Shown: positions 42,391-51,039, counted from the stretch's first letter. The stretch: DNA of 64,000 bases from an uncultured Bacilli bacterium (GCA_934091055.1 CAKOKN010000001.1:124001-188000), one strand, 5' to 3'. Made by a program: numbers and translations. The notes: a model not told the origin generated them from the sequence alone.

Positions 42391-42933
42391 CTAAATAAAT
42401 TTGCCTATTTCTTCAATTAAATTTGTATTTTTTTCTACTTTTATTGTATTTATTCCTAATTGTTTTGCTCCATTGACATTATCAATGTTATCATCAAGGA
42501 ATAATAGTTCTTTTGAATTGATGTTGTATTTGTTTAATATATATTCGTAAAATTCTGAATTAGGTTTTATTTTATGTATCTCAGCAGAGATAATTAAATC
42601 ATCCAAGTAATCAACATTAAAAGACTCTCCAATAAAATTTCTTACAAATGATAAGTGATTAGTTGCTATAATAACCTTTACATTTTTATTTTTTTCTTTT
42701 ACTTTTTTAAATATTTTTCTATCTTTTACTTTATATAATTTGTCAATTAATGTTTCTGTAATATTCATAATTATTGAATCTTTTTCAATAATTTTTCTTG
42801 CTTCAATTAAATAATCTGCATCATTTAAGTTTGGTCCAAACATTCTTTCTAACTTTTCTTCTATTTCTGATAGTTCTATATCCTTTTCATTAACAAGAAC
42901 ACCAACCAAATCAAATGCAACAACTTTTATCAT
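42391..42933 (-). CDS. HAD family hydrolase
   Basis: 180-residue cytoplasmic phosphatase-type protein. Motif I is FDLVGVLVNE (Asp8), where the second Asp of DxD is replaced by Val, an unusual loss for a phosphatase; motif II is the Thr/Asn strand VKVIIATNH, motif III the Lys in HKIKPNSEFYEYIL, and motif IV LLFLDDNIDNVNGAKQLGI. The cap is small and helical (subclass I). With DLV in place of DxD, catalysis may be altered or lost. It is upstream of the truncated methylase and inside the segment flanked by inverted twin hairpins. Confidence 0.85.
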   Translation of the reverse strand: MIKVVAFDLVGVLVNEKDIELSEIEEKLERMFGPNLNDADYLIEARKIIEKDSIIMNITETLIDKLYKVKDRKIFKKVKEKNKNVKVIIATNHLSFVRNFIGESFNVDYLDDLIISAEIHKIKPNSEFYEYILNKYNINSKELLFLDDNIDNVNGAKQLGINTIKVEKNTNLIEEIGKFI

Positions 42934-43002
42934 TTTATTCCTCCATTAATAAATACACAACATAGGGTAAATTTAATTATTTTATTTTTTGATTTTAATA
43001 AA

Positions 43003-43188
43003 TTATTTATGTGTGTGGGTTCCACAACCGTCGTAACCCAATCCAATTTTATTTCCAAAGGAAATTTTAATTTTTTGGTCTGAAAGTTTTGTTTTTAGAT
43101 TTTTTACAATATCATTTTTTAATTGCACTTTTTTCACAATATACAACTTTTCATCTAATGGGCAAACTTCCCAAAACTTGTAATCCAT
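43003..43188 (-). CDS. Small hypothetical ORF
   Basis: 61 residues with no clear ribosome binding site. Lys-rich and polar, ending in GLGYDGCGTHTHK, a Cys/His-rich tail that could bind metal. It may be a real gene, or the end of a longer one lost when the segment between the inverted twin hairpins was rearranged. No family is recognised. Confidence 0.35.
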   Translation of the reverse strand: MDYKFWEVCPLDEKLYIVKKVQLKNDIVKNLKTKLSDQKIKISFGNKIGLGYDGCGTHTHK

Positions 43189-43286
43189 TCTACATTATTT
43201 ATCATAATAAGTCAATAAATTTCATTAAAAATGCAAGATGAATGCATGAGTTTTTTAAACTTGTGTGTTTATCCTGAAAAATATTT

Positions 43287-43345
43287 TATTTTATAGACTT
43301 AGAATAAGGCTATAAAATACCTCTTAAGACCTTAGGCTTAAGAGG
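43287..43345 (+). repeat. Twin-hairpin repeat, copy 3
   Basis: Hairpin A: TATTTTATAG (43287-43296) with CTATAAAATA (43310-43319), 13-base loop identical to copy 2. Hairpin B abuts: CCTCTTAAG (43320-43328) with CTTAAGAGG (43337-43345), loop ACCTTAGG. Compared with copy 2, stem B has a paired G-C to A-T type change. Confidence 0.9.
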
Positions 43346-43363
43346 TAATGAATAATAAATAAA

Positions 43364-44872
43364 TTATTTACTTACTTTAACAGTTCTTTTTTTAATACTT
43401 AAAGCTGCTCCAGCACTAGCAAGAGCTATAGCACTAAGAATTAATACTAAGTTGATGTCTGAAGTTTGAGGGTTTTTAGTTTCTGTATTATTACCTTTTG
43501 CTTCTACTTTTACGAAGTTCATATATAAAGTAGTATTTTCATTGAAAGCTTTAGTAAAGTCAGCTTTTGTTTTAAGTTCTTTATCTAGATAGTAACCTTC
43601 TAATTTGTAACCATCTTCTTCTTCACCAATTAGTTTATTTAGGTCAGCAATAACATCTTCATCAAATGTTGTTTCTTTTGGAACGATTATAGTGTTATAT
43701 ATTGTTGATTCTTTTGTATCGCTTAGTATAGCAGCTAATTTAATAGATATTGTGTCTTCTGCTAGATATTTATTATCTATTTCATTTGTGAATGAAGCTG
43801 TTACTATTGATATTGGTCCAACTCCTTGTTCACTTTCTTGTAATCCTTTTAATGGCTCTGATATAGATATTGGTGCTATTCCTTCTGGATTAGAGAAATC
43901 TCCACCAGTAATTTTAATTACACCAACAGCAGTTTCCTCATCACTACCGTATTCTAGGATAGAGTTACCGTTTTTACTTGTGAATATTCCATTTTCGATA
44001 TACATTTCTACATTTCCATAGTATGACTGTGGATTTGTTTCAATTTGAATAGTAGAGCCACTTGGATTTATTCCATTTCCATAGTTTTCTGGTCTTGCTA
44101 CATATGCTCCAGTAGCAGTGAATTCTCCACCTTTAATGTTGTATGTACCAGATTTTGCTCCGATAGCAGATCCTTCACCAGTTATTTTAGTACCTTCTTC
44201 GATGTTCCATACAGCGTTTCCTGCTCCATATAATGCTACAGCATCTTTTCCTGCAGCGTTAACAGTAGCTCCTGTTTTTACATTAATAACTGGACGATTA
44301 GATGTTTCTTTGATATAACCGTTTACTGTTATACCGTTTTCTGTTGCATTGATTGTTCCTTGGAAGTTTACTACTCCACCGTAACTTTGTGTTGTTGTTC
44401 CGTAGAATACTGAAATACCTGTATTTCCGTTTAGAGTTACGTTTTTACCTACTGTTAATGTAGAATATGGTTCAGTAGTAGAAGTAGTACTAGCCCAAAC
44501 ACTTACAGCAACGTGTCCTTTATGAGTAATAGTACCTGTACCAGTAATAGTTAATGATCCATTATCAATTATGATTGATTTGTTTTCTGGTATAGTAAGT
44601 TTTCCTTTACTATCTGGTAACATAGTTGGTTCAGTACTAAGATTATGACCATTTAAGTCTAATGTTAGTGATTTACCACCTGTTACCATAAGTGAATTAC
44701 TACCACCTTTATGGTTTTCAATATTGGCAGTTAGTTTGATTGTGTCTCCACTAGCAGCTGTACTAAATGCATTTATTAATTCAGCATCAGTGCTTGCTGT
44801 TAGTTCAGCAGCTTTAACACCTGGAACAAATAGTGCTATAGCAGCCACAAGAAATAATAATTTCTTTTTCAA
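43364..44872 (-). CDS. Sortase-anchored beta-helix surface protein (NPQTS signal)
   Basis: 502-residue cell-wall protein. It has a signal peptide (MKKKLLFLVAAIALFVPGVKA), about 330 residues of repeating beta-strand turns rich in Gly/Thr/Asn (SLTLDLNGHNLS, GSLTITGTGTITH, GTYNIKGGEFTATG) typical of a right-handed parallel beta-helix, a small domain near 375-455 with YKLEGYYLDKELKTKADF, and a C-terminal sorting signal: NPQTS (about residue 468), a hydrophobic helix and KKRTVKVSK. NPQT fits the class B sortase encoded nearby. The start is a TTG after GAGAGGAG. It may be an adhesin; the target is unknown. Confidence 0.88.
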   Translation of the reverse strand: MKKKLLFLVAAIALFVPGVKAAELTASTDAELINAFSTAASGDTIKLTANIENHKGGSNSLMVTGGKSLTLDLNGHNLSTEPTMLPDSKGKLTIPENKSIIIDNGSLTITGTGTITHKGHVAVSVWASTTSTTEPYSTLTVGKNVTLNGNTGISVFYGTTTQSYGGVVNFQGTINATENGITVNGYIKETSNRPVINVKTGATVNAAGKDAVALYGAGNAVWNIEEGTKITGEGSAIGAKSGTYNIKGGEFTATGAYVARPENYGNGINPSGSTIQIETNPQSYYGNVEMYIENGIFTSKNGNSILEYGSDEETAVGVIKITGGDFSNPEGIAPISISEPLKGLQESEQGVGPISIVTASFTNEIDNKYLAEDTISIKLAAILSDTKESTIYNTIIVPKETTFDEDVIADLNKLIGEEEDGYKLEGYYLDKELKTKADFTKAFNENTTLYMNFVKVEAKGNNTETKNPQTSDINLVLILSAIALASAGAALSIKKRTVKVSK

Positions 44873-44892
44873 TTTTATTCTCCTCTCTTTCT

Positions 44893-44909
44893 TAGATAGT
44901 CTCCCTATC
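44893..44909 (-). promoter_or_regulatory. Leader hairpin of the NPQTS-protein gene
   Basis: Minus-strand AGATAG-GGAGA-CTATCT, a six-pair stem directly after the promoter. A similar hairpin with a GGAGA-type loop lies in the arcA leader. Its role is unknown. Confidence 0.4.
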
Positions 44910-44918
44910 TTTAATATA

Positions 44919-44946
44919 ATTATATCAAAATAAAAATATTTTTCAA
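44919..44946 (-). promoter_or_regulatory. Promoter of the NPQTS-protein gene
   Basis: Minus-strand TTGAAA (44946-44941), a 16-base spacer and TATAAT (44924-44919). Confidence 0.65.
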
Positions 44947-44986
44947 GTAGATTGTCGATTTTTGTAATAATATTTACACTAAAAAA

Positions 44987-45007
44987 AAGAACTAAATTCT
45001 AGTTCTT
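44987..45007 (-). terminator. Terminator after yqfD
   Basis: On the minus strand AAGAACTA (45007-45000) pairs with TAGTTCTT (44994-44987), followed by TTTTTT; it overlaps the yqfD stop. Confidence 0.75.
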
Positions 45008-46190
45008 ATTCTTGAGTATTCTGATTAGGATCTACCCTACTATAAGAAGTAATATCTTCAATGCAAGTTATAAAGAGAGTTAGAGAGAGTTTTTCTCCTA
45101 GATCTTCTTCATTTATAGTTATTACTTTGGTAATGTCTTCTATACTACTATATTTATCTTTTAGTTTCTTTTTGGCTAAGTTGATAGCTTTTTCTTTTAC
45201 TTCGTCATAAGTTAGAATATCATTTATTACTTTTGTTTCGTATTGATATTCTTTATTTAGAGATAATGAAGAGATATTATCTTTAAATATTACTTTAGTA
45301 TCTTTATTGAAACTTTTATATTTTTTAAAGTCAAATAGTGATATTCTTTTATTTAGAAAAGTAAAAGTTAATACTTTTTTACTCTTTCCTGTATATGATA
45401 TTTCATTATAAGAATATGGATATTCTATATTTATGGTATACCAGACTTCTCCTAGTACACTACCTTTAGCAGAACTTAATACTTTCTCGTTATTTGGCAT
45501 AGTAATATAGGGAGATATTATTACTTCTCCTTTAGTTACATAATTATTTACTTCTTTTTGTTTTTCACCTTTAGTAGCTTCAATTACTTTTATTATAGCA
45601 TTTTTACTAGCAGTTATATTATATATAGCAGTATCTTGATTATCTTTATTTATTATTCTTTCTTCTACTCTTACTATATATTTAGTACCTTCTCTTATTA
45701 TTTCTAACCATTCTAAATTATCTTTATTATCTTTTAATATTTTATTTTCTATTTTTTCTATTTCATTATAACTTTTTACAAAAGAATACTTTTTGATACC
45801 ATAATAATTTAACTCTTTTTCTAGTAGTTTTACTATACTACTATTGGAGTGTATTACTTCAACACTAAATATTACATTAGATAATATATAAATTATTATT
45901 AGACCTAGTATTAGAAAAGATATTATAAAGATATTTTTTTTAATTAGTTTTAATAGTTTTAATTTACCTTGGTATTCTATTACTTCAATATTATAGATAG
46001 TTTTGTATTTATTTATCTTTTCTAGATCTTGATAGTTAATTATTAGATCTGCTTCTTTATAAGAAATATTTACTACTTTAATAATATTTATATTATTATA
46101 TATTAATCTTTTTAGGAAGTTATTGATATTTTTCCCAGTTACTTTTATTTTAATATTACTAGAAAATATTTTAAGTATTTTAGCTTTCAT
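45006..46190 (-). CDS. yqfD: Sporulation protein YqfD
   Basis: Membrane protein of the YqfD/SpoIV family, made in the mother cell and needed for normal spore development in Bacillus relatives; molecular role unknown. The 394-residue protein has an N-terminal domain with KVTGKNINNFLKRLIYNNIN, one strong transmembrane helix (about residues 84-108), then a long extracytoplasmic part with GEVWYTINIEYPY and a C-terminal segment TYDEVKEKAINLAKKKL. An in-frame GTG lies two codons upstream in the ribosome binding site; ATG at 46190 is chosen. yqfC is just upstream, the usual pair; phoH, often next, is absent. Confidence 0.93.
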   Translation of the reverse strand: MKAKILKIFSSNIKIKVTGKNINNFLKRLIYNNINIIKVVNISYKEADLIINYQDLEKINKYKTIYNIEVIEYQGKLKLLKLIKKNIFIISFLILGLIIIYILSNVIFSVEVIHSNSSIVKLLEKELNYYGIKKYSFVKSYNEIEKIENKILKDNKDNLEWLEIIREGTKYIVRVEERIINKDNQDTAIYNITASKNAIIKVIEATKGEKQKEVNNYVTKGEVIISPYITMPNNEKVLSSAKGSVLGEVWYTINIEYPYSYNEISYTGKSKKVLTFTFLNKRISLFDFKKYKSFNKDTKVIFKDNISSLSLNKEYQYETKVINDILTYDEVKEKAINLAKKKLKDKYSSIEDITKVITINEEDLGEKLSLTLFITCIEDITSYSRVDPNQNTQE

Positions 46191-46205
46191 AATCACTCTT
46201 CTCTC

Positions 46206-46454
46206 TTAGGAAAAGGTTATTTTAGTTATCTTTCCTGTTATTAGTATTTCTTCTTCAAACATCTTTGATATAACTAGATTTTCTCCTTCAATTATATAGA
46301 GATTGTTTTGATTACTTATTGATATTAGAGTACTAGAGAAATCTACTATTTTGGTATAGTTTATTATATCTAGATTGTTATTTTTATAGATAATACTAAA
46401 TTTTTTATCGTTTATATAGTTATCTAGTTTACTTATTAGTTTTATTTTTTTCAT
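46206..46454 (-). CDS. yqfC: Sporulation protein YqfC
   Basis: 82-residue protein of the YabP/YqfC family, whose members are mother-cell sporulation proteins. The family pattern is a short helix then repeated strands: LDIINYTKIVDFSSTLISI, NNLYIIEGENLVISKMFEEE and ILITGKITKITFS. It lies 15 bases before yqfD on the same strand, the standard order in sporulating Firmicutes. SigE control would be expected, but I could not define a SigE promoter. Confidence 0.88.
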   Translation of the reverse strand: MKKIKLISKLDNYINDKKFSIIYKNNNLDIINYTKIVDFSSTLISISNQNNLYIIEGENLVISKMFEEEILITGKITKITFS

Positions 46455-46574
46455 ATTAATATATATGTAATAGGACTAAAATTTATGAAAATATTGGATT
46501 ATATAGGTATTCGTAGTGCATTTTTATTTACTTTTGTCATAAGTTATATTGAATACAAAAAAGGGGTGGATTAT

Positions 46575-46994
46575 ATGTGTAATAATGAAAATAATACTTG
46601 CGAGAATTGTATCGCAGATATTCTTAAAGTTATCCTTATACTTCAGCAAAGTGTATGTCAAAATGACTGCTGCCTAGAGACTTGTGATAGAGGTTTCTTA
46701 GGTCAGAATAGTAGTTTCTGCTACAATACTAGACCTATTCAGCTATATACTTGTTCAGGGGGAAGTACACCACTTGCAATGCCAATTAGTAAAGATCCAA
46801 GTGTTACCACTACAAGTACTGTCTTTAGATTAGAGAAGTTAGATGGCTGCTGTGCTACTTGTAGAGTACTTGCTCCTAATACTGATGAGACTAGTGTATT
46901 TCCATATGAAGCTACTAACTCATTCTTTACTATTAACTTAGGTTGCTGTTGTGTACTTAGATGTCTTGATGATACATTTGTTGAATGTATATAA
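46575..46994 (+). CDS. Spore coat protein CotY/CotZ-like
   Basis: Cysteine-rich crust or outer-coat protein. The 139-residue product has 20 or so cysteines, including CENCIADILKVI, CQNDCCLETC, CCATCRVL and NLGCCCVLRCLDD, in the order seen in CotY/CotZ (PF10612): N-terminal Cys pairs, a middle TRPIQLYTCSGG segment, then FRLEKLDGCCATCRVL and the final Cys cluster. Such proteins self-assemble by disulfides on the spore surface. The frame is open from 46485, but the ATG at 46575 follows AAAGGGGTGG. It diverges from yqfC-yqfD. Confidence 0.85.
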   Translation: MCNNENNTCENCIADILKVILILQQSVCQNDCCLETCDRGFLGQNSSFCYNTRPIQLYTCSGGSTPLAMPISKDPSVTTTSTVFRLEKLDGCCATCRVLAPNTDETSVFPYEATNSFFTINLGCCCVLRCLDDTFVECI

Positions 46995-47021
46995 AAAGCA
47001 GGTAAATATTCCTGCTTTTTT
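46993..47021 (+). terminator. Terminator after the coat protein gene
   Basis: AAAAAGCAGG (46993-47002) pairs with CCTGCTTTTT (47011-47020), followed by T. Confidence 0.8.
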
Positions 47022-47075
47022 CACTACAAGTCTTAGGTCTTGTAGTGTTATTTTTAGCCTGTAGTCTAAAAATAA
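47022..47075 (-). repeat. Twin-hairpin repeat, copy 4 (inverted)
   Basis: Hairpin B: CACTACAAG (47022-47030) with CTTGTAGTG (47039-47047), loop TCTTAGGT as in copy 2. Hairpin A abuts: TTATTTTTAG (47048-47057) with CTAAAAATAA (47066-47075), loop CCTGTAGT. It lies between two ordinary terminators, so it is not needed for termination. Confidence 0.9.
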
Positions 47076-47096
47076 TAGATTGGGATTAGTAAAAAA

Positions 47097-47121
47097 AAAT
47101 AGAACTTTTAAGGTTCTATTT
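47097..47121 (-). terminator. Terminator after pheT
   Basis: On the minus strand AAATAGAAC (47121-47113) pairs with GTTCTATTT (47105-47097), followed by a long T-run. Confidence 0.8.
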
Positions 47122-49487
47122 TAATTATTTCTTAACTTAGCATTATGTTTTTTTTCTACTTCATCAGTTATTTTAGTAAACACTTCTGTTACTTCTTCTA
47201 GAGTAAGAGTTTTATTTGGATCTTCAAAGTATAGAGAGAAAGCTAATGATTTATTATTATCTCCAAGTGAAGGATCTATATATAAATCAAATACTTCTAT
47301 CTTAGTAAGTAATCTTCCACCAGACTTTTTGATAGTCTTAATTACTTCTTCAGAAGTTATATTTTTATCTAATACGAAAGCCAAGTCTTTAGTTATGCCA
47401 GGGAATTTATTTATTTCCTTGTATTTCATTTTTGATGTTTTAATATCTTTTAATAGTGATAAGTTAACTTCTGCTACAAAGATATTATCTTTAGTAATAG
47501 TAGGATGTATTTTACCTATTATACCTACTTTTTTATTATCTATATATATACTAGCAGCTACTCCAGGATGTAATTCTTTAGGTAAGTCTTCTTTCTTATA
47601 GTAGTACCTATTATTATAACCTAGATAATTTAATACTTTTTCTAATATTCCTTTTATTATATAATAGTTTACTTCTCTATTTGAACCTAGTTTATTATAA
47701 TAAGTTCCACTCATTAGAAGAGTTAATTTTTCCTCTTCATAGTGTTCTTTATCCTTTACATAATAACTTTTTCCTATTTCAAAGAGATTTATATTACTAT
47801 TATTATGTTTAGTATTGTAGTCATATACTGACAGTAGGCTTGGTATTAGACTATATCTTAGAGTACTTCTCTCTTCAGTCATTGGATCTTGAAGTTTTAT
47901 ACTATCAAATTCATCATTAGTATATTTATGTACTTCACTCTCTTTTATTAGGGAGTAAGTAAGAGTTTCTGATAGACCTAAAGTGCTAAGTAGATGTCTA
48001 ATACTTCTATTTGTTTTATCTATCTTTCCTGTTTTAACTGGCAAGATCATTTCTCTGCCTTTTATGTTATCTATGCCATATATTCTTCCTACTTCTTCAA
48101 TTAAATCTTCTTCGATTTCGATATCTATTCTTCTAGAAGGTACGGTAACTAGTACTTTATCTTCTTTATCTTCAGTAGTAAAATCTAATTTTCTAAATAT
48201 ATCTAGGATAGTATCTTTACTTAACTCTATTCCTAATACTTTATTTATTTTATTATATGATATTTCTATTTTTTTATCTTTTATATCAATATTTTTATAT
48301 TCTAGAGTACCTTCTACTATTTTAGCATCTGCATACTTTTCTAATAGATGTAAGCTTCTTTCAATAGCCATATATGTTCTTTTTGGATCTAGACCTTTTT
48401 CAAATCTATTTGAAGCTTCACTTCTAAGTACTTTTTTACTTGTCTTTCTAATTAGTACAGGATCAAAGATAGCACTTTCAATAACAATATTTTTAGTATC
48501 AGCCTCTACTTCAGTAGATAGTCCTCCCATAATACCAGCAAGGCCAATAGCACCAGTATTGTTATATATTACTATATCAGAAGTAGTTAGTGTTCTTTTT
48601 TGATTATCTAGTGTAATTAGTTCTTCATTAGAGGTTGCTAATCGTACTCCTAGAAGGCTTCCTAATCTATCAGCATCATAATAATGAAGTGGCTGACCTG
48701 TTTCTAACATTACATAGTTAGAGATATCTACGACATTGTTTATTGGTCTGATACCTGAGGCTATTAGTCTATTTTTAATAAAGTTTGGACTTTCTTTGAT
48801 AGTTACATCTTTTACTTTTCTAGCTAGAAATAATGAACAGTAAGATGTATCTACGCTTAATTTTAATTCATCACTTATATTACCAGTACCCCTACTATGT
48901 GATAAATCTATATCTTTTACTTTTTTGTCATAGATAGCTCCTAATTCATAAGACATACCTAATATACTTAGTAGATCCCCTCTGTTGGATGTTAGTTCAA
49001 AGTCTATTACTTCATCATCTAATTCTAAATATTTTATTGGGTCTTCTCCTACTTTAGCAGTACTATCTAATTCACAAATACCATTAATGTCTTCGTCTTT
49101 TAGGAATTTATGATCTAGACCTAGTTCAGCAATAGAACATAACATTCCATTAGATTCTACTCCTCTTATAACGCCTTTTTTAATTGTACCTCCTGGTAGT
49201 GTAGCTCCTGCTAGAGCAACAATTACTTTTAAGCCTTTTCTGACATTTGGTGCACCACATACTATTTGTAGTACTTCATTTCCTATATTTACCTTACATA
49301 CGTGTAAATGATCAGAGTCTTGATGTATGTTGCATTCTAGTACTTCTCCTATTACGAGGTTAGTGCAGTTTATTAACTTACCAGCACTATCATATTCATT
49401 ACCAACACCAGTCATTTTTTCGGCTATTGTATTTATATCTTCTTCTAGATCTATGTAATCACTTACGAATTTTCTTGATAACTTCAT
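47121..49487 (-). CDS. pheT: Phenylalanyl-tRNA synthetase beta chain
   Basis: Large subunit of the alpha2-beta2 enzyme; it edits mischarged Tyr-tRNA-Phe and binds the tRNA. The 788-residue chain has the N-terminal tRNA-binding (EMAP) domain VIGEVLECNIHQDSDHLHVC (shortened), the GIRPINNVVDISNYVMLETGQPLHYYDADRL B3/B4 editing region (starting about residue 247), B5 (TVPSRRIDIEIEEDLIEEVGRIYG region) and the C-terminal FDX-ACB domain (FPGITKDLAFVLDK, ending about residue 788). Its start shares a base with the pheS stop. Expression is under the upstream Phe T-box. Confidence 0.97.
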   Translation of the reverse strand: MKLSRKFVSDYIDLEEDINTIAEKMTGVGNEYDSAGKLINCTNLVIGEVLECNIHQDSDHLHVCKVNIGNEVLQIVCGAPNVRKGLKVIVALAGATLPGGTIKKGVIRGVESNGMLCSIAELGLDHKFLKDEDINGICELDSTAKVGEDPIKYLELDDEVIDFELTSNRGDLLSILGMSYELGAIYDKKVKDIDLSHSRGTGNISDELKLSVDTSYCSLFLARKVKDVTIKESPNFIKNRLIASGIRPINNVVDISNYVMLETGQPLHYYDADRLGSLLGVRLATSNEELITLDNQKRTLTTSDIVIYNNTGAIGLAGIMGGLSTEVEADTKNIVIESAIFDPVLIRKTSKKVLRSEASNRFEKGLDPKRTYMAIERSLHLLEKYADAKIVEGTLEYKNIDIKDKKIEISYNKINKVLGIELSKDTILDIFRKLDFTTEDKEDKVLVTVPSRRIDIEIEEDLIEEVGRIYGIDNIKGREMILPVKTGKIDKTNRSIRHLLSTLGLSETLTYSLIKESEVHKYTNDEFDSIKLQDPMTEERSTLRYSLIPSLLSVYDYNTKHNNSNINLFEIGKSYYVKDKEHYEEEKLTLLMSGTYYNKLGSNREVNYYIIKGILEKVLNYLGYNNRYYYKKEDLPKELHPGVAASIYIDNKKVGIIGKIHPTITKDNIFVAEVNLSLLKDIKTSKMKYKEINKFPGITKDLAFVLDKNITSEEVIKTIKKSGGRLLTKIEVFDLYIDPSLGDNNKSLAFSLYFEDPNKTLTLEEVTEVFTKITDEVEKKHNAKLRNN

Positions 49488-50521
49488 TACTCTTCATCCT
49501 TTCTATCGAATTGTCTTAACATTCTGACATCATTAGTATATAGATATCTGATATCTGGAATGTTATATTTAAACATTGCTAATCTATCTAAACCTGTACC
49601 GAAGGCAAAACCAGTATATTTTTCTGGATCATATCCACCCATTCTAAGTACATTAGGATGAACCATACCTGCTCCTAATACTTCAATCCAACCAGTGTTT
49701 TTACATAAAGGACAACCTTTTCCACCACATTTAAAACAAGATAAATCTACTTCAACACTTGGTTCAGTAAATGGGAAGTAACTTGGTCTAAATCTTACTT
49801 TAGTATTATCTCCTAGTATTCTTTTAGCAAATATTTCTAGTGTTCCTTTTAAATCTGCTAATGAGATATCTTTATCAATAACTAAACCTTCTACTTGACC
49901 GAATTGATGGGAATGAGTAGCATCATCGTCTCTTCGATAAACTTTACCAGGACAAATTATTCTAATTGGTCCTTTTTCTGTATTTTCCTCCATAGTATGA
50001 GCTTGAGCACAAGATGTTTGAGTACGAAGTAAATACTCTGTATCTATGTAGAAAGTATCTTGAGCATCTCTTGCGGGATGTCCATCTGGAACATTAAGTC
50101 TTTTGAAGCAATATTCATCTGTCTCTACTTCATTTCCTGGTACTACATCATAGCCCATACTTACAAAGATGTCTTCTACTTCTTCAATTATTCTATTAAA
50201 TGGATGAAGAGATCCTGTTATTATTTCTTCGCTAGGTAAAGTAATATCTATTGCTTCTTTTTCTAGTTTTTTATTTATTTCTTCAGTTTCTATTCTTGTT
50301 TTTACTTCTTCGAACAATGTATTAAAGTAAGTTCTAATTTCATTTACTTTGATACCATATTCTTTTTTGTCTTCATTTGGTATTTCTTTGATTTTACTTT
50401 GAAGTAAAGTAATCACTCCTTCTTTACCTAAATATTTACTTTTAATATCTAAAAGTTCTTGATTTTTACTTAAACTTTTTAAATCGCCCTCTATTTGTTT
50501 TTTTATTTCTTCTGTATTCAT
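49487..50521 (-). CDS. pheS: Phenylalanyl-tRNA synthetase alpha chain
   Basis: Catalytic subunit that activates Phe. The 344-residue protein has an N-terminal coiled coil (about residues 1-90), motif 1 in HPFNRIIEEVEDIFVSMGYD, motif 2 in KVYRRDDDATHSHQFGQVEG (about residue 190-210), a short Cys-rich loop CFKCGGKGCPLCKN that may bind metal, and motif 3 GFAFGTGLDRLAMFKY. It is followed without a gap by pheT. It comes second in the T-box transcript, after a small unknown gene. Confidence 0.97.
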   Translation of the reverse strand: MNTEEIKKQIEGDLKSLSKNQELLDIKSKYLGKEGVITLLQSKIKEIPNEDKKEYGIKVNEIRTYFNTLFEEVKTRIETEEINKKLEKEAIDITLPSEEIITGSLHPFNRIIEEVEDIFVSMGYDVVPGNEVETDEYCFKRLNVPDGHPARDAQDTFYIDTEYLLRTQTSCAQAHTMEENTEKGPIRIICPGKVYRRDDDATHSHQFGQVEGLVIDKDISLADLKGTLEIFAKRILGDNTKVRFRPSYFPFTEPSVEVDLSCFKCGGKGCPLCKNTGWIEVLGAGMVHPNVLRMGGYDPEKYTGFAFGTGLDRLAMFKYNIPDIRYLYTNDVRMLRQFDRKDEE

Positions 50522-50530
50522 AATTCCTCC

Positions 50531-50818
50531 CTATACATTATCAAGAAGCATTATTACTTCTTCTTTACTTAATTTTTTTTCATATTCTTTTATTTTATTT
50601 AAATAGTTATTATGACTAATAGTTAACTCCTCTAATGAATCATATACTATTTTATCAATGTTCTTAACACCATACTTTATTAGATATTTTATATTTAAAT
50701 CAGTGTCTATATAGTTATCTTCAACTAATGATAGAACATAAGGACTTTTATTTTTAAGTATTTTTTTATATGTTTCATTACTTACATATCTTAATAAATA
50801 TTCTATATTATAATTCAT
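50531..50818 (-). CDS. Small hypothetical protein in the Phe T-box operon
   Basis: 95-residue helical, charged protein (MNYNIEYLLRYVSNETYKKI, ending KLSKEEVIMLLDNV) that I do not recognise. It is the first gene after the Phe T-box, nine bases before pheS, so its level follows phenylalanine charging. The frame is open from 50884, but that region is the T-box itself; the ATG at 50818 after AAGAGGTG is the start. It could be a small regulator or an assembly partner of PheRS; this is guesswork. Confidence 0.72.
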   Translation of the reverse strand: MNYNIEYLLRYVSNETYKKILKNKSPYVLSLVEDNYIDTDLNIKYLIKYGVKNIDKIVYDSLEELTISHNNYLNKIKEYEKKLSKEEVIMLLDNV

Positions 50819-50837
50819 ATGCACCTCTTTTAAATAG

Positions 50838-51030
50838 AAAAAAGGTGATACCATAAAAGGACGAATTATTATCCGCGGTACCACCTTTCTTTATAACTAA
50901 TGTTATACTTCTTAAAATCTATAACCTGATTAATGGTATAAAACTAAAGGGTGAATTCGTATTAAATATCTTATTAGGCTTCCACCATTCCTAACTCTCT
51001 ATAAAGCATCTTTAATATTACTACTTCCTT
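50838..51030 (-). promoter_or_regulatory. Phe T-box leader
   Basis: The minus strand has the T-box AAAGGTGGTACCGCGG (50888-50873), a terminator with stem AAAGGTG-TACC/GGTA-CACCTTT ending in T (50843-50838), and a full-length Stem I whose distal part includes AGAGAG and GGTGGAAGCC. The specifier is TTC (50955-50953), Phe, in the loop before CACCC. It is a canonical leader, in contrast to the one before aspS. Confidence 0.92.
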
Positions 51031-51039
51031 ATCTTGGTT

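Noticed and set aside
47983..48603. 206-codon plus-strand ORF opposite pheT
   Set aside because: It is antisense to pheT, hydrophobic and Ser/Ile-rich as expected from the reverse of AT-rich coding DNA, and has no supported start.
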